This document shows positions 24,089 through 38,840 of a stretch of 60,000 nucleotides of DNA, one piece after another (position 1 is the stretch's first letter; every line of letters starts with the position of its first letter). The notes under the pieces were generated by a model. That model was not told the DNA's origin. It searched no databases and was given only the letters and a program-made list of their open reading frames with translations. Made by a program: the position numbers and the translations under genes. The DNA lies in contig OX485806.1 in the NCBI GenBank assembly GCA_950295325.1, forward strand, positions 44,637,169-44,697,168, read 5' to 3'. The DNA comes from Polytrichum commune. Its lineage: Eukaryota > Streptophyta > Polytrichopsida > Polytrichales > Polytrichaceae.

Positions 24089-25048
24089 ATGGATGGATCT
24101 CTCAAGTCAGCACCTTTCCACACCAAAACTAAGCTTAATAACTATATAACCATAAAAAAACCACACCTAAGCCTTTTGGAACTCAAAACACCTCAAAGTA
24201 AGCATAGAATGGATGGATCTCTCAAGTCAGCACCTTTCCACTCCAAAACTAAGCTTCATAACTACATAACCATCAAAAAACCACACCTAAGCCTTTTGGA
24301 AATCAAAACACCTCAAAGTAAGCATAGAATGGATGGATCTCTCAAGTCAGCACCTTTCCACACCAAAACTAAGCTTAATAACTATATAACCATAAAAAAA
24401 CCACACCTAAGCCTTTTGGAACTCAAAACACCTCAAAGTAAGCATAGAATGGATGGATCTCTCAAGTCAGCACCTTTCCACTCCAAAACTAAGCTTCATA
24501 ACTACATAACCATCAAAAAACCACACCTAAGCCTTTTGGAAATCAAAACACCTCAAAGTAAGCATAGAATGGATGGATCTCTCAAGTCAGCACCTTTCCA
24601 CACCAAAACTAAGCTTAATAACTATATAACCATAAAAAAACCACACCTAAGCCTTTTGGAACTCAAAACACCTCAAAGTAAGCATAGAATGGATGGATCT
24701 CTCAAGTCAGCACCTTTCCACTCCAAAACTAAGCTTCATAACTACATAACCATCAAAAAACCACACCTAAGCCTTTTGGAAATCAAAACACCTCAAAGTA
24801 AGCATAGAATGGATGGATCTCTCAAGTCAGCACCTTTCCACACCAAAACTAAGCTTAATAACTATATAACCATAAAAAAACCACACCTAAGCCTTTTGGA
24901 ACTCAAAACACCTCAAAGTAAGCATAGAATGGATGGATCTCTCAAGTCAGCACCTTTCCACTCCAAAACTAAGCTTCATAACTACATAACCATCAAAAAA
25001 CCACACCTAAGCCTTTTGGAAATCAAAACACCTCAAAGTAAGCATAGA
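24089..25048 (+). repeat. 240-bp dimeric higher-order repeat, four copies
   Basis: Dimer units start at 24089, 24329, 24569 and 24809. Each is a CACACC/AAGCTTAATAACTATAT monomer followed by a CACTCC/AAGCTTCAT monomer ending in GGAAATCAAAACACC. The four dimers look identical by eye. The next monomer (25049) switches to AAGCCAAAT and ends the series. Confidence 0.88.
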
Positions 25049-26494
25049 ATGGATGGATCTCTCAAGTCAGCACCTTTCCACACCAAAACTAAGCCAAATA
25101 ACTACATAACCATCAAAAAACCACACCTAAGCCTTTTGGAACTCAAAACACCTCAAAGTAAGCATAGAATGGATGGATCTCTCAAGTCAGCACCTTTCCA
25201 CTCCAAAACTAAGCTTAATAACTACATAACCATCAAAAAACCACACCTAAGCCTTTTGGAAATCAAAACACCTCAAAGTAAGCATAGAATGGATGGATCT
25301 CTCAAGTCAGCACCTTTCCACTCCAAAACTAAGCTTCATAACTACATAACCATCAAAAAACCACACCTAAGCCTTTTGGAACTCAAAACACCTCAAAGTA
25401 AGCATAGAATGGATGGATCTATGAAGTCATCACCTTTCCACTCCAAAACTAAGCTTAATAACTACATAACCATCAAAAAACCACACCTAAGCCTTTTGGA
25501 ACTCAAAACACCTCAAAGTAAGCATAGAATGGATGGATCTCTCAAGTCAGCACCTTTCCACACCAAAACTAAGCCAAATAACTACATAACCATCAAAAAA
25601 CCACACCTAAGCCTTTTGGAACTCAAAACACCTCAAAGTAAGTATAGAATGGATGGATCTCTCAAGTCAGCACCTTTCCACACCAAAACTAAGCCAAATG
25701 ACTACATAACCATAAAAAAAAAACCAAAACTAAGCCTTTTGGAACTCAAAACACCTCAAAGTAAGCATAGAATGGATGGATCTCTCAAGTCAGCACCTTT
25801 CCACTCCAAAACTAAGCTTAATAACTACATAACCATCAAAAAGCCACAACTAAGCCTTTTGGAACTCAAAACACCTCAAAGTAAGCATAGAATGGATGGA
25901 TCTCTCAAGTGAGCACCTTTCCACACCAAAACTAAGCCAAATAACTACATAACCATCAAAAAACCACACCTAAGCCTTTTGGAACTCAAAACACCTCAAA
26001 GTAAGCATAGAATGGATGGATCTGTCAAGTCAGCACCTTTCCACTCCAAAACTAAGCCAAATAACTACATAACCATCAAAAAACCACACCTAAGCCTTTT
26101 GGAACTCAAAACACCTCAAAGTAAGCATAGAATGGATGGATCTGTCAAGTCAGCACCTTTCCACTCCAAAACTAAGCCAAATAACTACATAACCATCAAA
26201 AAACCACACCTAAGCCTTTTGGAACTCAAAACACCTCAAAGTTAGTATAAAATGGATGGATCTCTCAAGTCAGCACCTTTCCACACCAAAACTAAGCCAA
26301 ATAACTACATAACCATAAAAAAAAAACCAAAATTAAGCCTTTTGGAACTCAAAACACATCAAAGTAAGCATAGAATGGATGGATCTCTCAAGTCAGCACC
26401 TTTCCACTCCAAAACTAAGCTTCATAACTACATAACCATCAAAAAACCACACCTAAGCCTTTTGGAACTCAAAACACATCAAAGTAAGCATAGA

Positions 26495-28915
26495 ATGGAT
26501 GGATCTCTCAAGTCAGCACCTTTCCACTCCAAAACTAAGCCAAATAACTACATAACCATAAAAAAAAAACCAAAATTAAGCCTTTTGGAACTCAAAACAC
26601 ATCAAAGTAAGCATAGAATGGATGGATCTCTCAAGTCAGCACCTTTGCACTCCAAAACTAAGCCAAATAACTACATAACCATAAAAAAAAAACCAAAATT
26701 AAGCCTTTTGGAACTCAAAACACATCAAAGTAAGCATAGAATGGATGGATCTCTCAAGTCAGCACCTTTCCACTCTAAAACTAAGCCAAATAACTACATA
26801 ACCATCAAAAAACCACACCTAAGCCTTTTGGAACTCAAAACACCTCAAAGTAAGCATAGAATGGATGGATCTCTCAAGTCAGCACCTTTCCACTCCAAAA
26901 CTAAGCTTCATAACTACATAACCATCAAAAAACCACACCTAAGCCTTTTGGAACTCAAAACACCTCAAAGTAAGCATAGAATGGATGGATCTCTCAAGTC
27001 AGCACCTTTCCACTCCAAAACTAAGCTTAATAACTACATAACCATCAAAAAGCCACAACTAAGCCTTTTGGAACTCAAAACACATCAAAGTAAGCATAGA
27101 ATGGATGGATCTCTCAAGTCAGCACCTTTCCACTCCAAAACTAAGCTTAATAACTACATAACCATCAAAAAGCCACAACTAAGCCTTTTGGAACTCAAAA
27201 CACATCAAAGTAAGCATAGAATGGATGGATCTCTCAAGTCAGCACCTTTCCACTCCAAAACTAAGCCAAATAACTACATAACCATAAAAAAAAAACCAAA
27301 ATTAAGCCTTTTGGAACTCAAAACACATCAAAGTAAGCATAGAATGGATGGATCTCTCAAGTCAGCACCTTTCCACTCCAAAACTAAGCCAAATAACTAC
27401 ATAACCATCAAAAAACCACACCTAAGCCTTTTGGAACTCAAAACACCTCAAAGTAAGCATAGAATGGATGGATCTCTCAAGTCAGCACCTTTCCACTCCA
27501 AAACTAAGCCAAATAACTACATAACCATCAAAAAACCACACCTAAGCCTTGTGGAACTCAAAACACCTCAAAGTAAGCATAGAATGGATGGATCTCTCAA
27601 GTCAGCACCTTTCCACTCCAAAACTAAGCTTAATAACTACATAACCATCAAAAAGCCACAACTAAGCCTTTTGGAACTCAAAACACATCAAAGTAAGCAT
27701 AGAATGGATGGATCTCTCAAGTCAGCACCTTTCCACTCCAAAACTAAGCTTAATAACTACATAACCATCAAAAAGCCACAACTAAGCCTTTTGGAACTCA
27801 AAACACATCAAAGTAAGCATAGAATGGATGGATCTCTCAAGTCAGCACCTTTCCACTCCAAAACTAAGCCAAATAACTACATAACCATAAAAAAAAAACC
27901 AAAATTAAGGCTTTTGGAACTCAAAACACATCAAAGTAAGCATAGAATGGATGGATCTCTCAAGTCAGCACCTTTGCACTCCAAAACTAAGCCAAATAAC
28001 TACATAACCATAAAAAAAAAACCAAAATTAAGCCTTTTGGAACTCAAAACACATCAAAGTAAGCATAGAATGGATGGATCTCTCAAGTCAGCACCTTTCC
28101 ACACCAAAACTAAGCCAAATGACTACATAACCATAAAAAAAAAACCAAAATTAAGCCTTTTGGAACTCAAAACACCTCAAAGTAAGCATAGAATGGATGG
28201 ATCTCTCAAGTCAGCACCTTTCCACTCCAAAACTAAGCTTCATAACTACATAACCATCAAAAAACCACACCTAAGCCTTTTGGAACTCAAAACACCTCAA
28301 AGTAAGCATAGAATGGATGGATCTCTCAAGTCAGCACCTTTCCACTCCAAAACTAAGCTTAATAACTACATAACCATCAAAAAGCCACAACTAAGCCTTT
28401 TGGAACTCAAAACACATCAAAGTAAGCATAGAATGGATGGATCTCTCAAGTCAGCACCTTTCCACTCCAAAACTAAGCTTAATAACTACATAACCATCAA
28501 AAAGCCACAACTAAGCCTTTTGGAACTCAAAACACATCAAAGTAAGCATAGAATGGATGGATCTCTCAAGTCAGCACCTTTCCACTCCAAAACTAAGCCA
28601 AATAACTACATAACCATAAAAAAAAAACCAAAATTAAGCCTTTTGGAACTCAAAACACATCAAAGTAAGCATAGAATGGATGGATCTCTCAAGTCAGCAC
28701 CTTTCCACTCCAAAACTAAGCCAAATAACTACATAACCATCAAAAAACCACACCTAAGCCTTTTGGAACTCAAAACACCTCAAAGTAAGCATAGAATGGA
28801 TGGATCTCTCAAGTCAGCACCTTTCCACTCCAAAACTAAGCCAAATAACTACATAACCATCAAAAAACCACACCTAAGCCTTTTGGAACTCAAAACACCT
28901 CAAAGTAAGCATAGA
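26495..28915 (+). repeat. ~1330-bp tandem duplication (11-mer)
   Basis: The monomer order of 26495-27583 recurs at 27824-28915. The private CCTTTGCACTCC lies at 26642 and 27971 (offset 1329). The offset becomes 1332 after one monomer that is 120 bp in the first copy and 123 bp, with AAATGACTAC, in the second. Paired CCACAACTAAGCC monomers occur in both copies, and again between them at 27584-27823. Confidence 0.78.
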
Positions 28916-30973
28916 ATGGATGGATCTCTCAAGTCAGCACCTTTCCACACCAAAACTAAGCCAAATAGCTACATAACCATAAAAAAAAAACCAAAATTAA
29001 GCCTTTTGGAACTCAAAACACCTCAAAGTAAGCATAGAATGGATGGATCTCTCAAGTCAGCACCTTTCCACTCCAAAACTAAGCTTAATAACTATATAAC
29101 CATCAAAAAGCCACACCTAAGCCTTTTGGAACTCAAAACACCTCAAAGTAAGCATAGAATGGATGGATCTCTCAAGTCAGCACCTTTCCACACCAAAACT
29201 AAGCTTAATAACTACATAACGATCAAAAAACCACACCTAAGCCTTTTGGAACTCAAAACACCTCAAAGTTAGTATAGAATGGATGGATCTCTCAAGTCAA
29301 CACCTTTCCACACCAAAACTAAGCCAAATAACTACATAACCTTAAAAAAAAAACCAAAATTAAGCCTTTTGGAACTCAAAACACATCAAAGTAAGCATAG
29401 AATGGATGGATCTCTCAAGTCAGCACCTTTCCACTCCAAAACTAAGCCAAATAACTACATAACCATCAAAAAACCACACCTAAGCCTTTTGGAACTCAAA
29501 ACACCTCAAAGTAAGCATAGAATGGATGGATCTCTCAAGTCAGCACCTTTCCACACCAAAACTAAGCTTAATAACTACATAACCATCAAAAAACCACACC
29601 TAAGCCTTTTGGAACTCAAAACACCTCAAAGTTAGTATAGAATGGATGGATCTCTCAAGTCAACACCTTTCCACACCAAAACTAAGCCAAATAACTACAT
29701 AACCATAAAAAAAAAACCAAAATTAAGCCTTTTGGAACTCAAAACACCTCAAAGTAAGCATAGAATGGATGGATCTCTCAAGTCAGCACCTTTCCACTCC
29801 AAAACTAAGCTTAATAACTACATAACCATCAAAAAGCCACACCTAAGCCTTTTGGAACTCAAAACACCTCAAAGTAAGCATAGAATGGATGGATCTCTCA
29901 AGTCAGCACCTTTCCACTCCAAAACTAAGCCAAATAACTACATAACCATCAAAAAACCACACCTAAGCCTTTTGGAACTCAAAACACATCAAAGTAAGCA
30001 TAGAATGGATGGATCTATGAAGTCAGCACCTTTCCACTCCAAAACTAAGCTTAATAACTACATAACCATCAAAAAACCACACCTAAGCCTTTTGGAACTC
30101 AAAACACCTCAAAGTAAGCATAGAATGGATGGATCTCTCAAGTCAGCACCTTTCCACACCAAAACTAAGCCAAATGACTACATAACCATAAAAAAAAAAC
30201 CAAAATTAAGCCTTTTGGAACTCAAAACACCTCAAAGTAAGCATAGAATGGATGGATCTCTCAAGTCAGCACCTTTCCACTCCAAAACTAAGCTTAATAA
30301 CTACATAACCATCAAAAAGCCACACCTAAGCCTTTTGGAACTCAAAACACCTCAAAGTAAGCATAGAATGGATGGATCTCTCAAGTCAGCACCTTTCCAC
30401 ACCAAAACTAAGCCAAATAACTACATAACCATCAAAAAACCACACCTAAGCCTTTTGGAACTCAAAACACCTCAAAGTAAGCATAGAATGGATGGATCTC
30501 TCAAGTCAGCACCTTTCCACTCCAAAACTAAGCCAAATAAGTACATAACCATAAAAAAAAAACCAAAATTAAGCCTTTTGGAACTCAAAACACCTCAAAG
30601 TAAGCATAGAATGGATGGATCTCTCAAGTCAGCACCTTTCCACTCCAAAACTAAGCTTAATAACTATATAACCATCAAAAAGCCACACCTAAGCCTTTTG
30701 GAACTCAAAACACCTCAAAATAAGCATAGAATGGATGGATCTCTCAAGTCAGCACCTTTCCACACCAAAACTAAGCCAAATAACTACATAACCATCAAAA
30801 AACCACACCTAAGCCTTTTGGAACTCAAAACACCTCAAAGTAGGTATAGAATGGATGGATCTCTCAAGTCAGCACCTTTCCACACCAAAACTAAGCCAAA
30901 TAACTACATAACCATAAAAAAAAAACCAAAATTAAGCCTTTTGGAACTCAAAACACATCAAAGTAAGCATAGA

Positions 30974-33900
30974 ATGGATGGATCTCTCAAGTCAGCACCT
31001 TTCCACTCCAAAACTAAGCCAAATAACTACATAACCATAAAAAAAAAACCAAAATTAAGCCTTTTGGAACTCAAAACACCTCAAAGTAAGCATAGAATGG
31101 ATGGATCTCTCAAGTCAGCACCTTTCCACTCCAAAACTAAGCTTAATAACTATATAACCATCAAAAAGCCACACCTAAGCCTTTTGGAACTCAAAACACC
31201 TCAAAGTAAGCATAGAATGGATGGATCTATGAAGTCAGCACCTTTCCACTCCAAAACTAAGCTTAATAACTACATAACCATCAAAAAGCCACACCTAAGC
31301 CTTTTGGAACTCAAAACACCTCAAAGTAAGCATAGAATGGATGGATCTCTCAAGTCAGCACCTTTCCACTCCAAAACTAAGCTTCATAACTACATAACCA
31401 TCAAAAAACCACACCTAAGCCTTTTGGAACTCAAAACACCTCAAAGTAAGCATAGAATGGATGGATCTATGAAGTCAGCACCTTTCCACTCCAAAACTAA
31501 GCTTAATAACTACATAACCATCAAAAAGCCACACCTAAGCCTTTTGGAACTCAAAACACCTCAAAGTAAGTATAGAATGGATGGATCTCTCAAGTCAGCA
31601 CCTTTCCACACCAAAACTAAGCCAAATAACTACATAACCATAAAAAAAAAACCAAAATTAAGCCTTTTGGAACTCAAAACACCTCAAAGTAAGCATAGAA
31701 TGGATGGATCTCTCAAGTCAGCACCTTTCCACTCCAAAACTAAGCTTAATAACTACATAACCATCAAAAAGCCACACCTAAGCCTTTTGGAACTCAAAAC
31801 ACCTCAAAGTTAGTTTTGAATGGATGGATCTCTCAAGTCAGCACCTTTCCACACCAAAACTAAGCCAAATAACTACATAACCATCAAAAAACCACACCTA
31901 AGCCTTTTGGAACTCAAAACACCTCAAAGTAAGCATAGAATGGATGGATCTCTCAAGTCAGCACCTTTCCACACCAAAACTAAGCCAAATAACTACATAA
32001 CCATCAAAAAACCACACCTAAGCCTTTTGGAACTCAAAACACCTCAAAGTAAGCATAGAATGGATGGATCTCTCAAGTCAGCACCTTTCCACACCAAAAC
32101 TAAGCCAAATAACTACATAACCATCAAAAAACCACACCTAAGCCTTTTGGAACTCAAAACACCTCAAAGTTAGTATAGAATGGATGGATCTCTCAAGTCA
32201 ACACCTTTCCACTCCAAAACTAAGCCAAATAACTACATAACCATAAACAAAAAACCAAAATTAAGCCTTTTGGAACTCAAAACACATCAAAGTAAGCATA
32301 GAATGGATGGATCTCTCAAGTCAGCACCTTTCCACTCCAAAACTAAGCCAAATAACTACATAACCATGAAAAAACCACACCTAAGCCTTTTGGAACTCAA
32401 AACACCTCAAAGTAAGCATAGAATGGATGGATCTATGAAGTCAGCACCTTTCCACTCCAAAACTAAGCTTAATAACTACATAACCATCAAAAAACCACAC
32501 CTAAGCCTTTTGGAACTCAAAACACCTCAAAGTTAGTATAGAATGGATGGATCTCTCAAGTCAGCACCTTTCCACACCAAAACTAAGCCAAATAACTACA
32601 TAACCATAAAAAAAAAACCAAAATTAAGCCTTTTGGAACTCAAAACACATCAAAGTAAGCATAGAATGGATGGATCTCTCAAGTCAGCACCTTTCCACAC
32701 CAAAACTAAGCCAAATAACTACATAACCATCAAAAAACCACACCTAAGCCTTTTGGAACTCAAAACACCTCAAAGTAAGTATAGAATGGATGGATCTCTC
32801 AAGTCAGCACCTTTCCACACCAAAACTATGCCAAATAACTACATAACCATAAAAAAAAAACCAAAATTAAGCCTTTTGGAACTCAAAACACATCAAAGTA
32901 AGCATAGAATGGATGGATCTCTCAAGTCAGCACCTTTCCACACCAAAACTAAGCCAAATGACTACATAACCATAAAAAAAAAACCAAAACTAAGCCTTTT
33001 GGAACTCAAAACACCTCAAAGTAAGCATAGAATGGATGGATCTATGAAGTCAGCACCTTTCCACTCCAAAACTAAGCTTAATAACTACATAACCATCAAA
33101 AAGCCACACCTAAGCCTTTTGGAACTCAAAACACCTCAAAGTAAGCATAGAATGGATGGATCTCTCAAGTCAGCACCTTTCCACACCAAAACTAAGCCAA
33201 ATAACTACATAACCATCAAAAAACCACACCTAAGCCTTTTGGAACTCAAAACACCTCAAAGTAAGCATAGAATGGATGGATCTCTCAAGTCAGCACCTTT
33301 CCACTCCAAAACTAAGCCAAATAACTACATAACCATAAAAAAAAAACCAAAATTAAGCCTTTTGGAACTCAAAACACATCAAAGTAAGCATAGAATGGAT
33401 GGATCTCTCAAGTCAGCACCTTTCCACTCCAAAACTAAGCCAAATAACTACATAACCATAAAAAAAAAACCAAAATTAAGCCTTTTGGAACTCAAAACAC
33501 CTCAAAGTAAGCATAGAATGGATGGATCTCTCAAGTCAGCACCTTTCCACTCCAAAACTAAGCTTAATAACTATATAACCATCAAAAAGCCACACCTAAG
33601 CCTTTTGGAACTCAAAACACCTCAAAGTAAGCATAGAATGGATGGATCTATGAAGTCAGCACCTTTCCACTCCAAAACTAAGCTTAATAACTACATAACC
33701 ATCAAAAAGCCACACCTAAGCCTTTTGGAACTCAAAACACCTCAAAGTAAGCATAGAATGGATGGATCTCTCAAGTCAGCACCTTTCCACTCCAAAACTA
33801 AGCTTCATAACTACATAACCATCAAAAAACCACACCTAAGCCTTTTGGAACTCAAAACACCTCAAAGTAAGCATAGAATGGATGGATCTATGAAGTCAGC

Positions 33901-36900
33901 ACCTTTCCACTCCAAAACTAAGCTTAATAACTACATAACCATCAAAAAGCCACACCTAAGCCTTTTGGAACTCAAAACACCTCAAAGTAAGTATAGAATG
34001 GATGGATCTCTCAAGTCAGCACCTTTCCACACCAAAACTAAGCCAAATAACTACATAACCATAAAAAAAAAACCAAAATTAAGCCTTTTGGAACTCAAAA
34101 CACCTCAAAGTAAGCATAGAATGGATGGATCTCTCAAGTCAGCACCTTTCCACTCCAAAACTAAGCTTAATAACTATATAACCATCAAAAAGCCACACCT
34201 AAGCCTTTTGGAACTCAAAACACCTCAAAGTAAGCATAGAATGGATGGATCTATGAAGTCAGCACCTTTCCACTCCAAAACTAAGCTTAATAACTACATA
34301 ACCATCAAAAAGCCACACCTAAGCCTTTTGGAACTCAAAACACCTCAAAGTAAGCATAGAATGGATGGATCTCTCAAGTCAGCACCTTTCCACTCCAAAA
34401 CTAAGCTTCATAACTACATAACCATCAAAAAACCACACCTAAGCCTTTTGGAACTCAAAACACCTCAAAGTAAGCATAGAATGGATGGATCTATGAAGTC
34501 AGCACCTTTCCACTCCAAAACTAAGCTTAATAACTACATAACCATCAAAAAGCCACACCTAAGCCTTTTGGAACTCAAAACACCTCAAAGTAAGTATAGA
34601 ATGGATGGATCTCTCAAGTCAGCACCTTTCCACACCAAAACTAAGCCAAATAACTACATAACCATAAAAAAAAAACCAAAATTAAGCCTTTTGGAACTCA
34701 AAACACCTCAAAGTAAGCATAGAATGGATGGATCTCTCAAGTCAGCACCTTTCCACTCCAAAACTAAGCTTAATAACTACATAACCATCAAAAAGCCACA
34801 CCTAAGCCTTTTGGAACTCAAAACACCTCAAAGTTAGTTTTGAATGGATGGATCTCTCAAGTCAGCACCTTTCCACTCCAAAACTAAGCCAAATAACTAC
34901 ATAACCATCAAAAAACCACACCTAAGCCTTTTGGAACTCAAAACACCTCAAAGTAAGCATAGAATGGATGGATCTCTCAAGTCAGCACCTTTCCACACCA
35001 AAACTAAGCCAAATAACTACATAACCATCAAAAAGCCACACCTAAGCCTTTTGGAACTCAAAACACCTCAAAGTAAGCATAGAATGGATGGATCTCTCAA
35101 GTCAGCACCTTTCCACACCAAAACTAAGCCAAATAACTACATAACCATCAAAAAACCACACCTAAGCCTTTTGGAACTCAAAACACCTCAAAGTAAGCAT
35201 AGAATGGATGGATCTCTCAAGTCAACACCTTTCCACTCCAAAACTAAGCCAAATAACTACATAACCATAAACAAAAAACCAAAATTAAGCCTTTTGGAAC
35301 TCAAAACACATCAAAGTAAGCATAGAATGGATGGATCTCTCAAGTCAGCACCTTTCCACTCCAAAACTAAGCCAAATAACTACATAACCATGAAAAAACC
35401 ACACCTAAGCCTTTTGGAACTCAAAACACCTCAAAGTAAGCATAGAATGGATGGATCTATGAAGTCAGCACCTTTCCACTCCAAAACTAAGCTTAATAAC
35501 TACATAACCATCAAAAAACCACACCTAAGCCTTTTGGAACTCAAAACACCTCAAAGTTAGTATAGAATGGATGGATCTCTCAAGTCAGCACCTTTCCACA
35601 CCAAAACTAAGCCAAATAACTACATAACCATAAAAAAAAAACCAAAATTAAGCCTTTTGGAACTCAAAACACATCAAAGTAAGCATAGAATGGATGGATC
35701 TCTCAAGTCAGCACCTTTCCACACCAAAACTAAGCCAAATAACTACATAACCATCAAAAAACCACACCTAAGCCTTTTGGAACTCAAAACACCTCAAAGT
35801 TAGTATAGAATGGATGGATCTCTCAAGTCAGCACCTTTCCACACCAAAACTATGCCAAATAACTACATAACCATAAAAAAAAAACCAAAATTAAGCCTTT
35901 TGGAACTCAAAACACATCAAAGTAAGCATAGAATGGATGGATCTCTCAAGTCAGCACCTTTCCACACCAAAACTAAGCCAAATGACTACATAACCATAAA
36001 AAAAAAACCAAAACTAAGCCTTTTGGAACTCAAAACACCTCAAAGTAAGCATAGAATGGATGGATCTATGAAGTCAGCACCTTTCCACTCCAAAACTAAG
36101 CTTAATAACTACATAACCATCAAAAAGCCACACCTAAGCCTTTTGGAACTCAAAACACCTCAAAGTAAGCATAGAATGGATGGATCTCTCAAGTCAGCAC
36201 CTTTCCACACCAAAACTAAGCCAAATAACTACATAACCATCAAAAAACCACACCTAAGCCTTTTGGAACTCAAAACACCTCAAAGTAAGCATAGAATGGA
36301 TGGATCTCTCAAGTCAGCACCTTTCCACTCCAAAACTAAGCCAAATAACTACATAACCATAAAAAAAAAACCAAAATTAAGCCTTTTGGAACTCAAAACA
36401 CCTCAAAGTAAGCATAGAATGGATGGATCTCTCAAGTCAGCACCTTTCCACACCAAAACTAAGCCAAATGACTACATAACCATAAAAAAAAAACCAAAAC
36501 TAAACCTTTTGGAACTCAAAACACCTCAAAGTAAGCATAGAATGGATGGATCTCTCAAGTCAGCACCTTTCCACTCCAAAACTAAGCTTAATAACTATAT
36601 AACCATCAAAAAGCCACACCTAAGCCTTTTGGAACTCAAAACACCTCAAAGTAAGCATAGAATGGATGGATCTATGAAGTCAGCACCTTTCCACTCCAAA
36701 ACTAAGCTTAATAACTACATAACCATCAAAAAGCCACACCTAAGCCTTTTGGAACTCAAAACACCTCAAAGTAAGCATAGAATGGATGGATCTCTCAAGT
36801 CAGCACCTTTCCACTCCAAAACTAAGCTTCATAACTACATAACCATCAAAAAACCACACCTAAGCCTTTTGGAACTCAAAACACCTCAAAGTAAGCATAG

Positions 36901-38840
36901 AATGGATGGATCTATGAAGTCAGCACCTTTCCACTCCAAAACTAAGCTTAATAACTACATAACCATCAAAAAGCCACACCTAAGCCTTTTGGAACTCAAA
37001 ACACCTCAAAGTAAGTATAGAATGGATGGATCTCTCAAGTCAGCACCTTTCCACACCAAAACTAAGCCAAATAACTACATAACCATAAAAAAAAAACCAA
37101 AATTAAGCCTTTTGGAACTCAAAACACCTCAAAGTAAGCATAGAATGGATGGATCTCTCAAGTCAGCACCTTTCCACTCCAAAACTAAGCTTAATAACTA
37201 CATAACCATCAAAAAGCCACACCTAAGCCTTTTGGAACTCAAAACACCTCAAAGTTAGTTTTGAATGGATGGATCTCTCAAGTCAGCACCTTTCCACACC
37301 AAAACTAAGCCAAATAACTACATAACCATCAAAAAACCACACCTAAGCCTTTTGGAACTCAAAACACCTCAAAGTAAGCATAGAATGGATGGATCTCTCA
37401 AGTCAGCACCTTTCCACACCAAAACTAAGCCAAATAACTACATAACCATCAAAAAACCACACCTAAGCCTTTTGGAACTCAAAACACCTCAAAGTAAGCA
37501 TAGAATGGATGGATCTCTCAAGTCAGCACCTTTCCACACCAAAACTAAGCCAAATAACTACATAACCATCAAAAAACCACACCTAAGCCTTTTGGAACTC
37601 AAAACACCTCAAAGTAAGCATAGAATGGATGGATCTCTCAAGTCAACACCTTTCCACTCCAAAACTAAGCCAAATAACTACATAACCATAAACAAAAAAC
37701 CAAAATTAAGCCTTTTGGAACTCAAAACACATCAAAGTAAGCATAGAATGGATGGATCTCTCAAGTCAGCACCTTTCCACTCCAAAACTAAGCCAAATAA
37801 CTACATAACCATGAAAAAACCACACCTAAGCCTTTTGGAACTCAAAACACCTCAAAGTAAGCATAGAATGGATGGATCTATGAAGTCAGCACCTTTCCAC
37901 TCCAAAACTAAGCTTAATAACTACATAACCATCAAAAAACCACACCTAAGCCTTTTGGAACTCAAAACACCTCAAAGTTAGTATAGAATGGATGGATCTC
38001 TCAAGTCAGCACCTTTCCACACCAAAACTAAGCCAAATAACTACATAACCATAAAAAAAAAACCAAAATTAAGCCTTTTGGAACTCAAAACACATCAAAG
38101 TAAGCATAGAATGGATGGATCTCTCAAGTCAGCACCTTTCCACACCAAAACTAAGCCAAATAACTACATAACCATCAAAAAACCACACCTAAGCCTTTTG
38201 GAACTCAAAACACCTCAAAGTAAGTATAGAATGGATGGATCTCTCAAGTCAGCACCTTTCCACACCAAAACTATGCCAAATAACTACATAACCATAAAAA
38301 AAAAACCAAAATTAAGCCTTTTGGAACTCAAAACACATCAAAGTAAGCATAGAATGGATGGATCTCTCAAGTCAGCACCTTTCCACACCAAAACTAAGCC
38401 AAATGACTACATAACCATAAAAAAAAAACCAAAACTAAGCCTTTTGGAACTCAAAACACCTCAAAGTAAGCATAGAATGGATGGATCTATGAAGTCAGCA
38501 CCTTTCCACTCCAAAACTAAGCTTAATAACTACATAACCATCAAAAAGCCACACCTAAGCCTTTTGGAACTCAAAACACCTCAAAGTAAGCATAGAATGG
38601 ATGGATCTCTCAAGTCAGCACCTTTCCACACCAAAACTAAGCCAAATAACTACATAACCATCAAAAAACCACACCTAAGCCTTTTGGAACTCAAAACACC
38701 TCAAAGTAAGCATAGAATGGATGGATCTCTCAAGTCAGCACCTTTCCACTCCAAAACTAAGCCAAATAACTACATAACCATAAAAAAAAAACCAAAATTA
38801 AGCCTTTTGGAACTCAAAACACCTCAAAGTAAGCATAGAA
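30974..38840 (+). repeat. 2421-bp higher-order repeat with nested 603-bp duplication
   Basis: Diagnostic monomers recur in order: CATAAACAAAAAACC at about 32240, 35264 and 37688; ACCATGAAAAAACC at about 32365, 35389 and 37811; AAAACTATGCC at about 32825, 35849 and 38273. The offsets are 3024 then 2421 bp. The first full copy is longer because a five-monomer block (33518-34120, 603 bp) is repeated at once as 34121-34723, and 3024 minus 603 equals 2421. Partial copies flank on both sides (from about 30974, and to about 38840). Confidence 0.88.

Noticed and set aside
26252-29272. Giant repeat protein with 40-residue units (MDGSLKSAPFH...)
   Set aside because: Open only because the monomer is 3n long with one stop-free frame. 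Substitutions are mostly amino-acid changing, stops recur across the array, and there is no promoter, intron or unique terminal domain.
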